DNA from: Pseudoalteromonas sp. T1lg48 | Lineage (GTDB): Bacteria > Pseudomonadota > Gammaproteobacteria > Enterobacterales > Alteromonadaceae | Assembly (NCBI RefSeq): GCF_002964785.1 | Contig: NZ_PQCC01000004.1 | Coordinates: forward strand, 1 to 64,000 | DNA length: 64,000 bases | Direction: 5' to 3' | Shown here: piece by piece, positions 55,493-64,000 of the stretch | Layout of the letters: each line of letters starts with the position of its first letter | How positions within the stretch are numbered: the first letter of the stretch is position 1 | Notes under the pieces: generated by a model | What the model saw: the letters and a program-made list of their open reading frames with translations, nothing else | Told to the model about the DNA's origin: nothing | Database searches by the model: none | Program-made: the position numbers and the translations under genes

Positions 55493-56232
55493 AATGGACT
55501 CCCAACCGACTTGGACTGCGCACCAGACGCCGCCGCATCGACAAAGTTAATAGGTAATTCACTGCTGCGGTCTTGCAGCGAAGATGGTTTGTGCTGATTG
55601 GTAGGACACCCCCCATTGACGGCATCGCCCCCAAAGCTAACAGCCTCTTCTTCCCATACTTTGTCGATGGCTTCGCGGCTGTCATCACGCTTTTCGTTAT
55701 CAATTTGAGCTAATACATCATCGATAGACACATCGGCCTGGGCTAACTTCAACAAGGCTAAAAAAACAAGGTGATAATCGTTATCACGTTTTTTCAAGCG
55801 GGCTGCCAGAAGCGCCAGTATATGAGCCACGTCGGCCAACCAATGGGCCTGTTCCTGAACCGGCTGAGTCGCGACAAACTCCAAATACAAGGGGATATAA
55901 TCGGGCAGCTCTCTTACAGAAATATTCAAGCCAGCGGCTTTATATTGCTCCATAAGTTCAACCATGGCTTGACCTCGGTCACGGGACTCACCATGAACAT
56001 GCTCGAACAACAACAGTGACAAAGAGCGGCCACGTTCGAATAAACCATCATACTCGGCCTGCCAATCAAGCAGGTCCATGGTTAGACGCCGTTCGATAAA
56101 GGCACTCAAGGCGGTTTTGAATTCATTATCAAAGCCCTCTTGCGCTGCAACCTCAGCTAACAGCTCCTCTTGGTGCGCGTTGAGCGCACCATTTGGGTAA
56201 TCGATTAATCGAGAAAGAATTTTTAATATCAT
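55489..56232 (-). CDS. narJ: Nitrate reductase assembly chaperone
   Basis: This 247-residue TorD-like chaperone assists insertion of molybdenum cofactor into NarG. MILKILSRLIDYP is the family start (ATG at 56232, 4 bases after the narH stop), with LLFEHVHGESRDRGQAMVELM and ELPDYIPLYLEF as core motifs. The C-terminal 50 residues are polar and poorly conserved. Confidence 0.94.
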   Translation of the reverse strand: MILKILSRLIDYPNGALNAHQEELLAEVAAQEGFDNEFKTALSAFIERRLTMDLLDWQAEYDGLFERGRSLSLLLFEHVHGESRDRGQAMVELMEQYKAAGLNISVRELPDYIPLYLEFVATQPVQEQAHWLADVAHILALLAARLKKRDNDYHLVFLALLKLAQADVSIDDVLAQIDNEKRDDSREAIDKVWEEEAVSFGGDAVNGGCPTNQHKPSSLQDRSSELPINFVDAAASGAQSKSVGSPL

Positions 56233-56236
56233 GATG

Positions 56237-57769
56237 TTAATCCTGTACTTCGATTGGGATGATTTGGCGCTCACCCTGCTTTTGGCCACCAAATAAGTTC
56301 ACACCTGAACTACCGCCACTACAGCCGTTACCAAAACTAAAACCACAACTGCTCTTCATATCATAAGCATCTTCGGCATAAGCCTTATGACTGGTGGGGA
56401 TCACAAAGCGATCCTCATAGTTTGCAAGCGCCATAATGTGGTACATGTCTTCTACCTGAGCCTGGGACAAGCCAACTTGTTTGAGCACCTCGAGATCAAG
56501 TTCTCCATCCACCTGCTCCGAACGCTTGTAAGCGCGCATTGCAAGCATGCGTTCAAGCGCATGTATCACCGGCTGTTCGTCACCTGCCGTTAATAGGTTA
56601 GCCAGGTATTTAACCGGTATACGCAGCGACTTGAGGTCGGGAATCACCCCGTTCATGCCCACACTGCCCTGTTGTGCAGCACTTTGAATTGGACTCAATG
56701 GCGGGATATACCAAACCATAGGCAAGGTACGGTATTCTGGGTGCAGTGGCAGTGCCACTTTCCAATCCATTGCCATTTTATAAACCGGTGAGTCGATAGC
56801 CGCATCCAACCAGGCCTGGGGAATGCCTTCCTTACGGGCCGCTTCCTGAACCTCAGGGTCGTTCGGATCAAGGAAGATATCGCACTGAGCCTGATACAAG
56901 TCTTGCTCATTCTCGACACTGGCCGCCTCTTCAATGCGCTCAGCATCGTAAAGCATCACACCGAGGTAACGGATACGACCAACACAGGTCTCTGCACATA
57001 CGGTGGGTTGGCCGCTCTCAATACGTGGGTAACAGAAGATACACTTTTCCGATTTGCCGGTTTTCCAGTTGTAGTAGATCTTCTTGTACGGACAGCCACT
57101 GACGCACATACGCCAACCGCGACACTTATCCTGGTCGATTAGCACAATGCCATCTTCTTCACGCTTATAGATAGCGCCGCTTGGACACGAGGCCACACAA
57201 GCTGGATTTAAGCAGTGCTCACACAGGCGCGGCAGATACATCATGAAGGTCTTTTCGAACTGGCCATAAATGTCCGCCTGAATTTGATCGAAGTTTTTAT
57301 CTTTACGACGATTCTTAAACTCGGTACCCAGGATTTCTTCCCAGTTTGGACCCCAGTTGATCTTCTCCATGCGTTGGCCCGAGATCAGGCTGCGTGGACG
57401 GGCAACCGGTTGATGCTTGCTTTCTCCTGCCTTATGAAGGTGTTGATAGTCGAAGTCGAACGGCTCGTAGTAGTCGTCAATTTCCGGCAAGTCCGGGTTG
57501 GCGAAAATGTTCGCCAGCACCCGGTGTTTTGACCCTTGCTTGGGCGTGATTTTGCCATTTTTATGACGCTGCCAACCGCCATTCCACTTTTCTTGGTTCT
57601 CCCATTCTTTGGGGTAACCAACGCCTGGTTTACTTTCAACATTGTTAAACCATGCGTATTCCACCCCTTCACGTGAGGTCCATACGTTTTTACAAGTGAT
57701 TGAGCAGGTGTGACAACCGATACATTTGTCGAGGTTTAACACCATGCCTATTTGTGCTCTTACTTTCAT
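56237..57769 (-). CDS. narH: Nitrate reductase iron-sulfur subunit
   Basis: This 510-residue electron-transfer subunit has four Cys-rich cluster motifs: CIGCHTCSITCKNVW at the N-terminus, CEHCLNPACVASCPSGAIYK, CRGWRMCVSGCPYKKIYYNW with the Trp that marks the 3Fe-4S site, and CIFCYPRIESGQPTVCAETC. The start at 57769 (MKVRAQIGMVLNLDKC) is the conserved one. An upstream in-frame ATG at 57799 lies inside narG. Confidence 0.96.
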   Translation of the reverse strand: MKVRAQIGMVLNLDKCIGCHTCSITCKNVWTSREGVEYAWFNNVESKPGVGYPKEWENQEKWNGGWQRHKNGKITPKQGSKHRVLANIFANPDLPEIDDYYEPFDFDYQHLHKAGESKHQPVARPRSLISGQRMEKINWGPNWEEILGTEFKNRRKDKNFDQIQADIYGQFEKTFMMYLPRLCEHCLNPACVASCPSGAIYKREEDGIVLIDQDKCRGWRMCVSGCPYKKIYYNWKTGKSEKCIFCYPRIESGQPTVCAETCVGRIRYLGVMLYDAERIEEAASVENEQDLYQAQCDIFLDPNDPEVQEAARKEGIPQAWLDAAIDSPVYKMAMDWKVALPLHPEYRTLPMVWYIPPLSPIQSAAQQGSVGMNGVIPDLKSLRIPVKYLANLLTAGDEQPVIHALERMLAMRAYKRSEQVDGELDLEVLKQVGLSQAQVEDMYHIMALANYEDRFVIPTSHKAYAEDAYDMKSSCGFSFGNGCSGGSSGVNLFGGQKQGERQIIPIEVQD

Positions 57770-57780
57770 CTCTACGCCCC

Positions 57781-60700
57781 TTATTCGGTGTCTAGCCAAT
57801 CGACTTTGTTCATTTTTCTTACCACGACAAATTCATCACGGTTGCAACCGACTGTGCCGTAGTAGTTAAAGCCGTAAGATTGTTGCGCGTAGCCACCGAT
57901 CATATGGGTTGGCTTCATCACCGCTCTGGTCACCGAGTTATGGATACCGCCACGGGTTTGCGTGGTTTCCGCTCCCGGCACGTTAACAATGCGCTCTTGG
58001 GCGTGATACATCATGCTCATGCCCTCTGGGACACGTTGCGATACCACCGCGCGAGCAGCTATTGCGCCATTGACGTTGAACACCTCGATCCAGTCGTTAT
58101 CGACGATGCCCGCCTTCTCGGCGTCTATCTCAGACATCCACACAATTGGACCGCCTCGCGACAAGGTCAGCATTAACAAGTTATCCGAATAGGTGCTGTG
58201 GATACCCCACTTCTGGTGCGGCGTGATCCAGTTCAGGGCGATTTCCTTATTACCGTTCGGCTTCTTATTCATGATCGGCTTAACGGTTTTCAGGTTAATG
58301 GGCGGCTTATACACGCACATGGTTTCACCGAAATCGCGCATCCACTCGTGATCCTGGTAGAACTGCTGACGACCGGTCACGGTGCGCCATGGGATCAGCT
58401 CGTGCACATTGGTGTAACCGGCGTTGTAAGATACGTGCTCGTCTTCAAGACCCGACCAGGTTGGAGAGGAGATGATCTTACGAGGCTGGGCCTGAATGTC
58501 GCGGAAGCGGATTTTCTCTTCTTCCTTCGGCTTGGCCAGATGGGTATGGTCGATACCGGTAAACTCACCGAGCGCCTCCCAAGCCTTGACTGCAACCTGA
58601 CCATTGGTTTCCGGCGCCAGTGACAGGATCACCTCGGCGGCATCGATAGCGGATTCAATCCGCGGACGACCGCTGGCATCACCAGTCGAGCGCGATAAGC
58701 GGTTCAACTGGCCGAGGAATTTCACCTCATCCTTGGTATCCCAGCTAATGCCTTTACCGCCGTTGCCTTGCTCTTCGAGCAATGGACCTAGGCTGGTAAA
58801 GCGATCATATAAATTAGGGTAATCACGTATGACAGTGACCATATTCGGCGCCGTTTTGCCTGGTATTAGGTCACACTCGCCCTTCCACCATTGTTTAACT
58901 CCAAACGGCTGGGCAATTTCAGCCGGTGTATCGTGCAGAATTGGCACAGTAACCAGATCTTCTTCTTTGCCCAGGTGACCTACCGCTAATTTAGATACAT
59001 TCTTGGCGATCCCTTTGAAGATATCCCAGTCTGAACGCGCTTCCCACACCGGGTCGATGGCTTTCGACAAGGGGTGGATAAAGGGGTGCATGTCTGAGGT
59101 ATTCATATCGTCTTTTTCATACCAGGTTGCGGTCGGTAACACGATGTCCGAATACAAACAGGTGGTAGACATACGGAAATCTAAGGTCACAAGTAAGTCT
59201 AGCTTGCCTTCGGCCGCCTCATCATTCCACACCACGTCTTCAGGTTTCACTTCACCGCTTTCGCCTAAGTCTTTGCTCATCAGGCCATGCTTGGTGCCCA
59301 GTAGGTGACGCAACATGTATTCGTGGCCCTTACCGGATGAACCCAGCAGGTTAGAGCGCCAGATAAACATATTACGTGGGAAGTTTTGCGGGTTATCCGG
59401 ATCTTCACAGGCAAATTTCAGCTCACCCGATTTAAGCCCCTCAATCGCGTAGTCCTTAGCGCTGACCCCCTTTTCTTTGGCGGCTTTACACAGCTCAAGC
59501 GGGTTCATGCTCAGTTGTGGAGCCGAGGGCAGCCAACCCATCTTTTCAGCACGGACGTTGTAATCGATGATCGAACCCTGCCATTTTTCCTTGTTGGCGA
59601 CCGGTGAAATCACTTCGTCCATGCGCAGTTTTTCGTAGCGCCATTGGTTCGAGTGGTTATAGAAGAAGGAGGTCCCGTTCATATGGCGTGGTGGCTTTTG
59701 CCAATCCAGGCCAAACGCCAGCGGCTGCCAACCAGTTTGCGGACGGAGCTTTTCCTGACCGACATAGTGGGCCCAGCCACCACCTGATTGACCGACACAA
59801 CCGCATAGCATCAGCATGTTGATCAGGCCACGGTAGTTCATATCCATGTGATACCAGTGGTTCAACGCCGCCCCCACGATGATCATCGAACGACCTCGGG
59901 TCTTGTCAGCATTTTGCGCAAACTCGCGAGCGATCTGAATCACATCGGCGCGCGGTACCCCGGTAATTTGCTCCTGCCAGGCCGGCGTGTAAGGGATGTC
60001 ATCGTCGTAACTATGCGCCACGTTGGCATCATCATAGCCGTTATCAACACCGTAGTTGGCCACGGTTAAATCGAATACCGTGGTCACCAATACCGAGCTG
60101 CCGTCTTTGAGTTGAATACGCTTAGCCGGCACCTTACGGGCAATAATGTCGTCATGGTCGGTGTGTTGGAAGTAACCGAACTCATGTTCACCGCCACCGA
60201 AGTAAGGAAAATTCACCGCAACAACTTCATCGTGACCATGCTTAAGGCTGGTTTGCAGTTTCACTTCTTCACCCGTGGCGCCATCAAGCTGCTTAATGTT
60301 CCACTTGCCCTTTTCGCCCCAGCGATATCCCACGGAGCCGGTTGGTGAAACCAGTTCGCCGCTGTTTTGATTCACGGCAATGGTTTTCCATTCCGGGTTA
60401 TTGTCCTGACCCAAGTCATCGGCCAGATCCGAGGCTCGCAGGAAGCGGCCCTGGTTATAAAGCGTTGCGCCTTGCTGCTCGCCCCTTCCCTGGGACTCAC
60501 CCGCTTCGCGGGCCGCTTTCGCTTCGCTGTCGCGTCCAAAATCGTTCCCGTCGGTTTTGTCAAGCAGGACCAGCATGGGGAAATCGGTATAGCGACGCAC
60601 ATAATCGTCAAAGTAGTCGCTGTGACCATCGACATGAAACTCTTTCAAAATGACATGGGCGAAGGCCATGGCTAGTGCCGAGTCAGTGCCTTGTTTTGGT

Positions 60701-61590
60701 GCTAGCCAGTGATCGGTTAACTTTGACAGCTCCGAGTAATCGGAGGTGATAGACACCACCTTGGTACCCTTATAACGCACTTCGGTGAGGAAGTGGGCAT
60801 CGGGAGTACGGGTTTGCGGCACGTTCGAGCCCCAGGCCAGAATATAGTTTGAGTTATACCAGTCAGCAGATTCAGGAACGTCGGTCTGCTCCCCCCAAAT
60901 TTGCGGTGAAGCCGGCGGTAAATCGCAGTACCAATCATAGAAGCTGAGACAGTGACCACCAAGCAGAGATAAGTAACGCGCACCCGCAGCATAAGACACC
61001 ATCGACATGGCCGGAATGGGCGAGAAACCAACCACACGGTCGGGACCATATTTCTTTGTGGTATAGATATTGGCCGCAGCAATAATATCATTTACTTCTT
61101 GCCAGTCGGCACGGATAAAGCCACCGAGCCCGCGTTGTTGTTTGTATTCTTTCGCTTTTACTGGGTCTTCGACGATAGAGGCCCAGGCATCAACCGGATC
61201 TTGGTGTTGCAGTCTTGCAGCACGCCATAACTTTATCAGACGCTTACGTACTTTCGGGTGTTTAAGACGGTTAGCACTGTAGATATACCAAGAATAACTG
61301 GCACCACGCGGGCAGCCGCGCGGTTCATGATTTGGCAAATCAGGACGAGTACGGGGATAGTCTGTTTGTTGTGTCTCCCAGGTAACCAAACCATCTTTGA
61401 CATAGATTTTCCAGCTACAACTTCCGGTACAGTTTACCCCATGTGTCGAGCGCACAATTTTATCGTGCTGCCAGCGACGGCGGTATCCATCTTCCCACTC
61501 TCGGTCTTCATTGGTAGTAACACCATGTTGACCGGCAAAGGCAGTTTTTTGCGTTTTAAAAAACTGCAACTTATCTAAAAAGTGACTCAT
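57781..61590 (-). CDS. narG: Nitrate reductase catalytic subunit
   Basis: This 1269-residue membrane-bound respiratory nitrate reductase binds bis-MGD and reduces nitrate to nitrite on the cytoplasmic side. THGVNCTGSCSWKIY carries the His/Cys ligands of the FS0 cluster, and the Mo ligand Asp is the one in YDWYCDLPPASPQ. Sequence agrees closely with E. coli NarG along its whole length. A hydrophilic insertion of about 22 residues, rich in Glu/Arg/Gly/Gln, is present near residues 347-370, just before LRASDLADDLGQDNNPEWKT. It is the first gene of the narGHJI operon, with an FNR box upstream. Confidence 0.97.
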   Translation of the reverse strand: MSHFLDKLQFFKTQKTAFAGQHGVTTNEDREWEDGYRRRWQHDKIVRSTHGVNCTGSCSWKIYVKDGLVTWETQQTDYPRTRPDLPNHEPRGCPRGASYSWYIYSANRLKHPKVRKRLIKLWRAARLQHQDPVDAWASIVEDPVKAKEYKQQRGLGGFIRADWQEVNDIIAAANIYTTKKYGPDRVVGFSPIPAMSMVSYAAGARYLSLLGGHCLSFYDWYCDLPPASPQIWGEQTDVPESADWYNSNYILAWGSNVPQTRTPDAHFLTEVRYKGTKVVSITSDYSELSKLTDHWLAPKQGTDSALAMAFAHVILKEFHVDGHSDYFDDYVRRYTDFPMLVLLDKTDGNDFGRDSEAKAAREAGESQGRGEQQGATLYNQGRFLRASDLADDLGQDNNPEWKTIAVNQNSGELVSPTGSVGYRWGEKGKWNIKQLDGATGEEVKLQTSLKHGHDEVVAVNFPYFGGGEHEFGYFQHTDHDDIIARKVPAKRIQLKDGSSVLVTTVFDLTVANYGVDNGYDDANVAHSYDDDIPYTPAWQEQITGVPRADVIQIAREFAQNADKTRGRSMIIVGAALNHWYHMDMNYRGLINMLMLCGCVGQSGGGWAHYVGQEKLRPQTGWQPLAFGLDWQKPPRHMNGTSFFYNHSNQWRYEKLRMDEVISPVANKEKWQGSIIDYNVRAEKMGWLPSAPQLSMNPLELCKAAKEKGVSAKDYAIEGLKSGELKFACEDPDNPQNFPRNMFIWRSNLLGSSGKGHEYMLRHLLGTKHGLMSKDLGESGEVKPEDVVWNDEAAEGKLDLLVTLDFRMSTTCLYSDIVLPTATWYEKDDMNTSDMHPFIHPLSKAIDPVWEARSDWDIFKGIAKNVSKLAVGHLGKEEDLVTVPILHDTPAEIAQPFGVKQWWKGECDLIPGKTAPNMVTVIRDYPNLYDRFTSLGPLLEEQGNGGKGISWDTKDEVKFLGQLNRLSRSTGDASGRPRIESAIDAAEVILSLAPETNGQVAVKAWEALGEFTGIDHTHLAKPKEEEKIRFRDIQAQPRKIISSPTWSGLEDEHVSYNAGYTNVHELIPWRTVTGRQQFYQDHEWMRDFGETMCVYKPPINLKTVKPIMNKKPNGNKEIALNWITPHQKWGIHSTYSDNLLMLTLSRGGPIVWMSEIDAEKAGIVDNDWIEVFNVNGAIAARAVVSQRVPEGMSMMYHAQERIVNVPGAETTQTRGGIHNSVTRAVMKPTHMIGGYAQQSYGFNYYGTVGCNRDEFVVVRKMNKVDWLDTE

Positions 61591-61693
61591 TTTTCACTCC
61601 TACATTATGGTGCGCTTATATTTTGGAAGCAGTGACTAGGCCCCAAAACGGCATTTGTTATGGCGAATATTAAGCACTGTAAGGGAAGTGAAT

Positions 61694-61707
61694 TTGATAT
61701 GGATCAA
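61694..61707 (-). promoter_or_regulatory. Perfect FNR box before narG
   Basis: TTGATATGGATCAA fits TTGAT-N4-ATCAA exactly. The centre is about 110 bases upstream of the narG ATG. A class II position (-41.5) would place the transcript start near 61659. Confidence 0.85.
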
Positions 61708-61744
61708 TTTCATTTAGGCGCCAGAGAAGCGGGGCAAAGGGCGC

Positions 61745-61760
61745 TACCTACAAGGTGGTA
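61745..61760. promoter_or_regulatory. Candidate NarL 7-2-7 dyad, narG-narX
   Basis: TACCTACAAGGTGGTA is an inverted pair of NarL-type heptamers with a 2-base gap, one deviation in each half. It lies 45 bases upstream of the FNR box in the shared narG/narX region, where NarL control of narG is expected. Confidence 0.5.
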
Positions 61761-61876
61761 TGTCACTTTTTACCCACCCCCCTATACTGGGCGCCTGCAA
61801 TGAGGTCCGCGTAAAATATGTCGAAAAATACGCGTTTTTGGATATTATGGGGTAGTTACATATTTTGAGTAAGTTT

Positions 61877-63757
61877 ATGTTTAAAAAAGCCAGCCGCTCG
61901 GTCGTTTTTAGAATCACATCCATGATGGTGAGCGTCATCTTAATGGCCTTTGTGAGTATTTTTTCCTCCATGTATACCTCAGAACTCAGTGAGTTTGACG
62001 GCAAGGCCATTAACCTGTCTGGTTCTTTGCGAATGATGAGTTATCGCATCACCACACAGGTGGCGACTGCGCAACAAACCGGAGATGCTCAAAGCCGTGA
62101 AAAAGTGGCTGTGCTTATAGAGAACTTCGAACAGCTATTGAATGACCCGGTATTAAAGAAAGATTTTGCGCGCTTTGAACAGGAGCAGCTTGAACAAGAC
62201 TATTTGGCCATTAGTAGCCAGTGGCAACAGGAAATTAAACCCAGGCTATTGAATGCCGGGGATAACTTTACTCTCGCACCATTTTTACCAAAATTAGAAC
62301 ATTTCGTAGAAGCCATAGACACCTTAGTGAATGGCTACCAAAGTGTGTTAGAGCAGCGCCTCTCTTTACTGCGAGTCATTCAAACCATCACCCTATTCGC
62401 CACCTTGGCGCTAATTTGCCTTTCTCTGTACTCTATTCACCAACATATTGCGCAACCACTTAAAGAACTGACACTGGTGGCTCGTAGCTCATCCCGTGGC
62501 GACCTAACCCAACGCTCCAAGGTCGAGCGTGAGGATGAACTCGGTCTGTTATCGCAAACACTCAATGCGGCAAATGATCGCGTGGCCGCAATGTACCGCG
62601 ATTTGGAAAAGCGTATTGAATCAAAAACACTGCAGCTCAAGCGTAACAACAATATCTTGGCGCTCCTGTATGATGTGGCACAACAAATTAACGAGTCCCA
62701 TAGTGGCGAGCTCAACTATGCCGAAGTCACTAAGCAGCTCAGCACCGTGAGTGAATTAAAAAATATCGATTTATGTTTAGCGACAGCCGACGGCAATACC
62801 CCTTTTCAACACATAATTACCCAACCCAGCAGGACAACTCCGAGTTCCTGTGAAGTAAAAAAATGTAACGATTGTTTCAAAGGCGGTATTCACTATGACG
62901 ATAATATTGAAGCCGTGCAGCATCGTTACCCAATAGAGCGTAATGACATTAACTTCGGTGTATTAGTGGTCAGTTTGCCCAAAAACGATAGCATTGCCGA
63001 TTGGCAACGCGATCTGCTGCAAACGTTTGCCGATCAATTGGCATTGGCATTAAGCATCAGCACCCAAGCAGACCAGCAAAGACGGATAGCGTTACTGAAT
63101 GAGCGCTCTATCATTGCCCGAGAACTGCACGACTCGTTAGCCCAATCACTGTCCTACTTGAAAATCCAGGTTACGCGCTTGGAGAAAGGCCTTGCACAAG
63201 TGCCAACAGACAAAAAAGTGGAAGCGCCAATAGCAGAGCTAAAAGAGGGCCTGAGCTCGGCCTATCGGCAACTGCGTGAGCTTCTCACCACGTTCAGACT
63301 ACAAATTGACAACGGCGGACTGCGTTCAGCACTCGTCAGCACCATAGAGAAGCTCTCAGAGCGCAGTGAGATGACTATTCGACTACATTATGACTGCGTC
63401 AATGTGCCCTTCAGTGCCAATGAGGAAATACACATACTGCAGATCGCCAAAGAGGCACTGCAAAATGCCCTCAATCACTCCAAAGGCACCGACGTCGAAT
63501 TGCAACTTGTGGAAGGTGACGACAAACAGGTGTCACTGACCATCACCGACAATGGGGTCGGCTTGGGCAATGCGCAAAGTCAGCTTAACCATTATGGTAC
63601 AGCGATAATGATGGAGCGAAGCCACTCGCTGCATGGTGAGCTCACCATCAGTAATGGCATCGCTGGCGGGGTACTGGTTAAATTTGTATTCACCCCAGAG
63701 TATCTGCGTAAATCACAGCAGCCTCAACAATGGTCGAAAGACTCCACTTCTAGCTAG
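61877..63757 (+). CDS. narX: Nitrate/nitrite sensor histidine kinase
   Basis: This sensor kinase of about 626 residues has TM1 (residues 12-35) and a periplasmic nitrate domain with the P-box AINLSGSLRMMSYRI. TM2 lies near 158-178, followed by a HAMP domain and a GAF-like region with a Cys cluster (CEVKKCNDCFKGG). A HisKA_3 dimerisation domain has the phospho-acceptor His in ARELHDSLAQSLSYLK (about residue 418), and a HATPase domain ends the protein (DNGVGLG). It is divergent from narG. The frame opens at a TTG at 61865, and the ATG at 61877 is the likelier start, but ribosome-binding sites are weak. No narL lies directly downstream. Confidence 0.92.
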   Translation: MFKKASRSVVFRITSMMVSVILMAFVSIFSSMYTSELSEFDGKAINLSGSLRMMSYRITTQVATAQQTGDAQSREKVAVLIENFEQLLNDPVLKKDFARFEQEQLEQDYLAISSQWQQEIKPRLLNAGDNFTLAPFLPKLEHFVEAIDTLVNGYQSVLEQRLSLLRVIQTITLFATLALICLSLYSIHQHIAQPLKELTLVARSSSRGDLTQRSKVEREDELGLLSQTLNAANDRVAAMYRDLEKRIESKTLQLKRNNNILALLYDVAQQINESHSGELNYAEVTKQLSTVSELKNIDLCLATADGNTPFQHIITQPSRTTPSSCEVKKCNDCFKGGIHYDDNIEAVQHRYPIERNDINFGVLVVSLPKNDSIADWQRDLLQTFADQLALALSISTQADQQRRIALLNERSIIARELHDSLAQSLSYLKIQVTRLEKGLAQVPTDKKVEAPIAELKEGLSSAYRQLRELLTTFRLQIDNGGLRSALVSTIEKLSERSEMTIRLHYDCVNVPFSANEEIHILQIAKEALQNALNHSKGTDVELQLVEGDDKQVSLTITDNGVGLGNAQSQLNHYGTAIMMERSHSLHGELTISNGIAGGVLVKFVFTPEYLRKSQQPQQWSKDSTSS

Positions 63758-63776
63758 CTCACCACTGCCCATAAAA

Positions 63777-63812
63777 AAGAGTCCAAGTGCTGTTAGGCTA
63801 CTTGGACTCTTG
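63777..63812. terminator. Bidirectional terminator after narX
   Basis: AGAGTCCAAGT and ACTTGGACTCT enclose an 11-base loop, with an A run on the left and TTG on the right. It lies between the convergent narX gene and the partial transporter gene. Confidence 0.8.
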
Positions 63813-63853
63813 ATGACGGTGGCCTGCTGTTGCCACCTTGCGGATGAAACTGT

Positions 63854-64000
63854 CTAAGGGTTATAAAACTCACCGTTTTTGCGCAGATAGAACCACCAGT
63901 TAATCAACAGGCAAACCGCGTAGAATACGGCAAATCCAATCAGCGCAACCTCAGGGGTCGTTGCTTTAATTTGCTCCCCCAACACTTTAGGAATATAGAA
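63854..64000 (-). CDS. C-terminal end of a NarK-like transporter (partial)
   Basis: The last 48 codons of a gene running off the window read VLGEQIKATTPEVALIGF, then AVFYAVCLLINWWFYLRKN and finally GEFYNP before TAG at 63854. A final membrane helix ending in WWFYLRK is typical of nitrate/nitrite porters of the NarK family. It would be the third such transporter in the region. The call rests on the tail only. Confidence 0.6.
   Translation of the reverse strand, partial: FYIPKVLGEQIKATTPEVALIGFAVFYAVCLLINWWFYLRKNGEFYNP

Noticed and set aside
56520..56535. Further copy of the TGTAAGCGC operator motif
   Set aside because: It lies inside narH, and only the left half matches. It is a chance occurrence in coding sequence.
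60342..60675. Plus-strand open frames opposite narG
   Set aside because: They are shadow frames of a highly conserved gene, with arginine/proline-rich artefact composition.
1..64000. CRISPR array, tRNA or rRNA genes, phage modules
   Set aside because: Reading through the window showed no regularly spaced repeats, no tRNA-like cloverleaf with conserved T-arm, no rRNA sequence and no phage structural genes.

Overview
The window looks like a chromosomal segment of a marine, facultatively anaerobic gammaproteobacterium, probably of Alteromonadales/Alteromonadaceae type. The protein sequences (an E. coli-like NarGHJI, UbiTUV, YbiT, NemR- and CurA-like proteins), a carbohydrate locus of laminarinase type with a TonB-dependent receptor, and perfect FNR boxes all fit this. 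The genus cannot be fixed from the sequence alone.

Region 1 (1-31.6 kb) is mostly aerobic and carbohydrate metabolism. It opens with an exported catalase-peroxidase and a YbiT-type ABC-F ATPase. A beta-glucan utilisation regulon follows: GH1 glucosidase, LacI regulator and sugar-porter MFS on the minus strand, divergent from a FucP-type MFS and a lipoprotein GH3 glucosidase. Its second half is 15 kb away: a GH16 lipoprotein with three tandem C-terminal repeats, followed by a TonB-dependent receptor. Both promoters carry paired operators of the form TGTAAGCGCTTTCA, so one LacI-family protein probably controls both halves: GH16 outside, TonB uptake, GH3 and GH1 trimming, MFS import. Between the halves lie unrelated metabolic genes, a degraded AT-rich patch with an IS3-type transposase remnant and a tail fragment of a duplicated gene, and a NemR-like electrophile-response unit (TetR regulator, CurA-like reductase, GST) with two matching operators. 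After the GH16 gene come a luciferase-like oxidoreductase and an exported glycerophosphodiesterase.

Region 2 (31.8-33.3 kb) is a paraslipin/NfeD pair in which the paraslipin C-terminus appears frameshifted.

Region 3 (33.4-64 kb) is an anaerobic-respiration island. It has a nine-gene minus-strand operon for molybdopterin synthesis and molybdate uptake (moaA-mobA-moaB-moaC-moaD-moaE-modA-modB-modC), a porin divergent from moeB across a perfect FNR box, two divergent nitrate/nitrite transporters, and a fused PP2C phosphatase/Ser-Thr kinase. It also has the oxygen-independent ubiquinone genes ubiUV and ubiT (with a hemerythrin gene), the anaerobic ribonucleotide reductase nrdGD with two NrdR boxes, an exported truncated haemoglobin, and narGHJI. 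The nar operon is followed by a parvulin isomerase, a beta-carbonic anhydrase and a small protein ending in a Cys cluster. It is divergent from narX across an FNR box and a NarL-like dyad. A further NarK-like gene runs off the right edge. Together these genes supply the cofactor, quinone, substrate transport, regulation and DNA precursors needed for growth on nitrate without oxygen. No narL gene is visible in the window.
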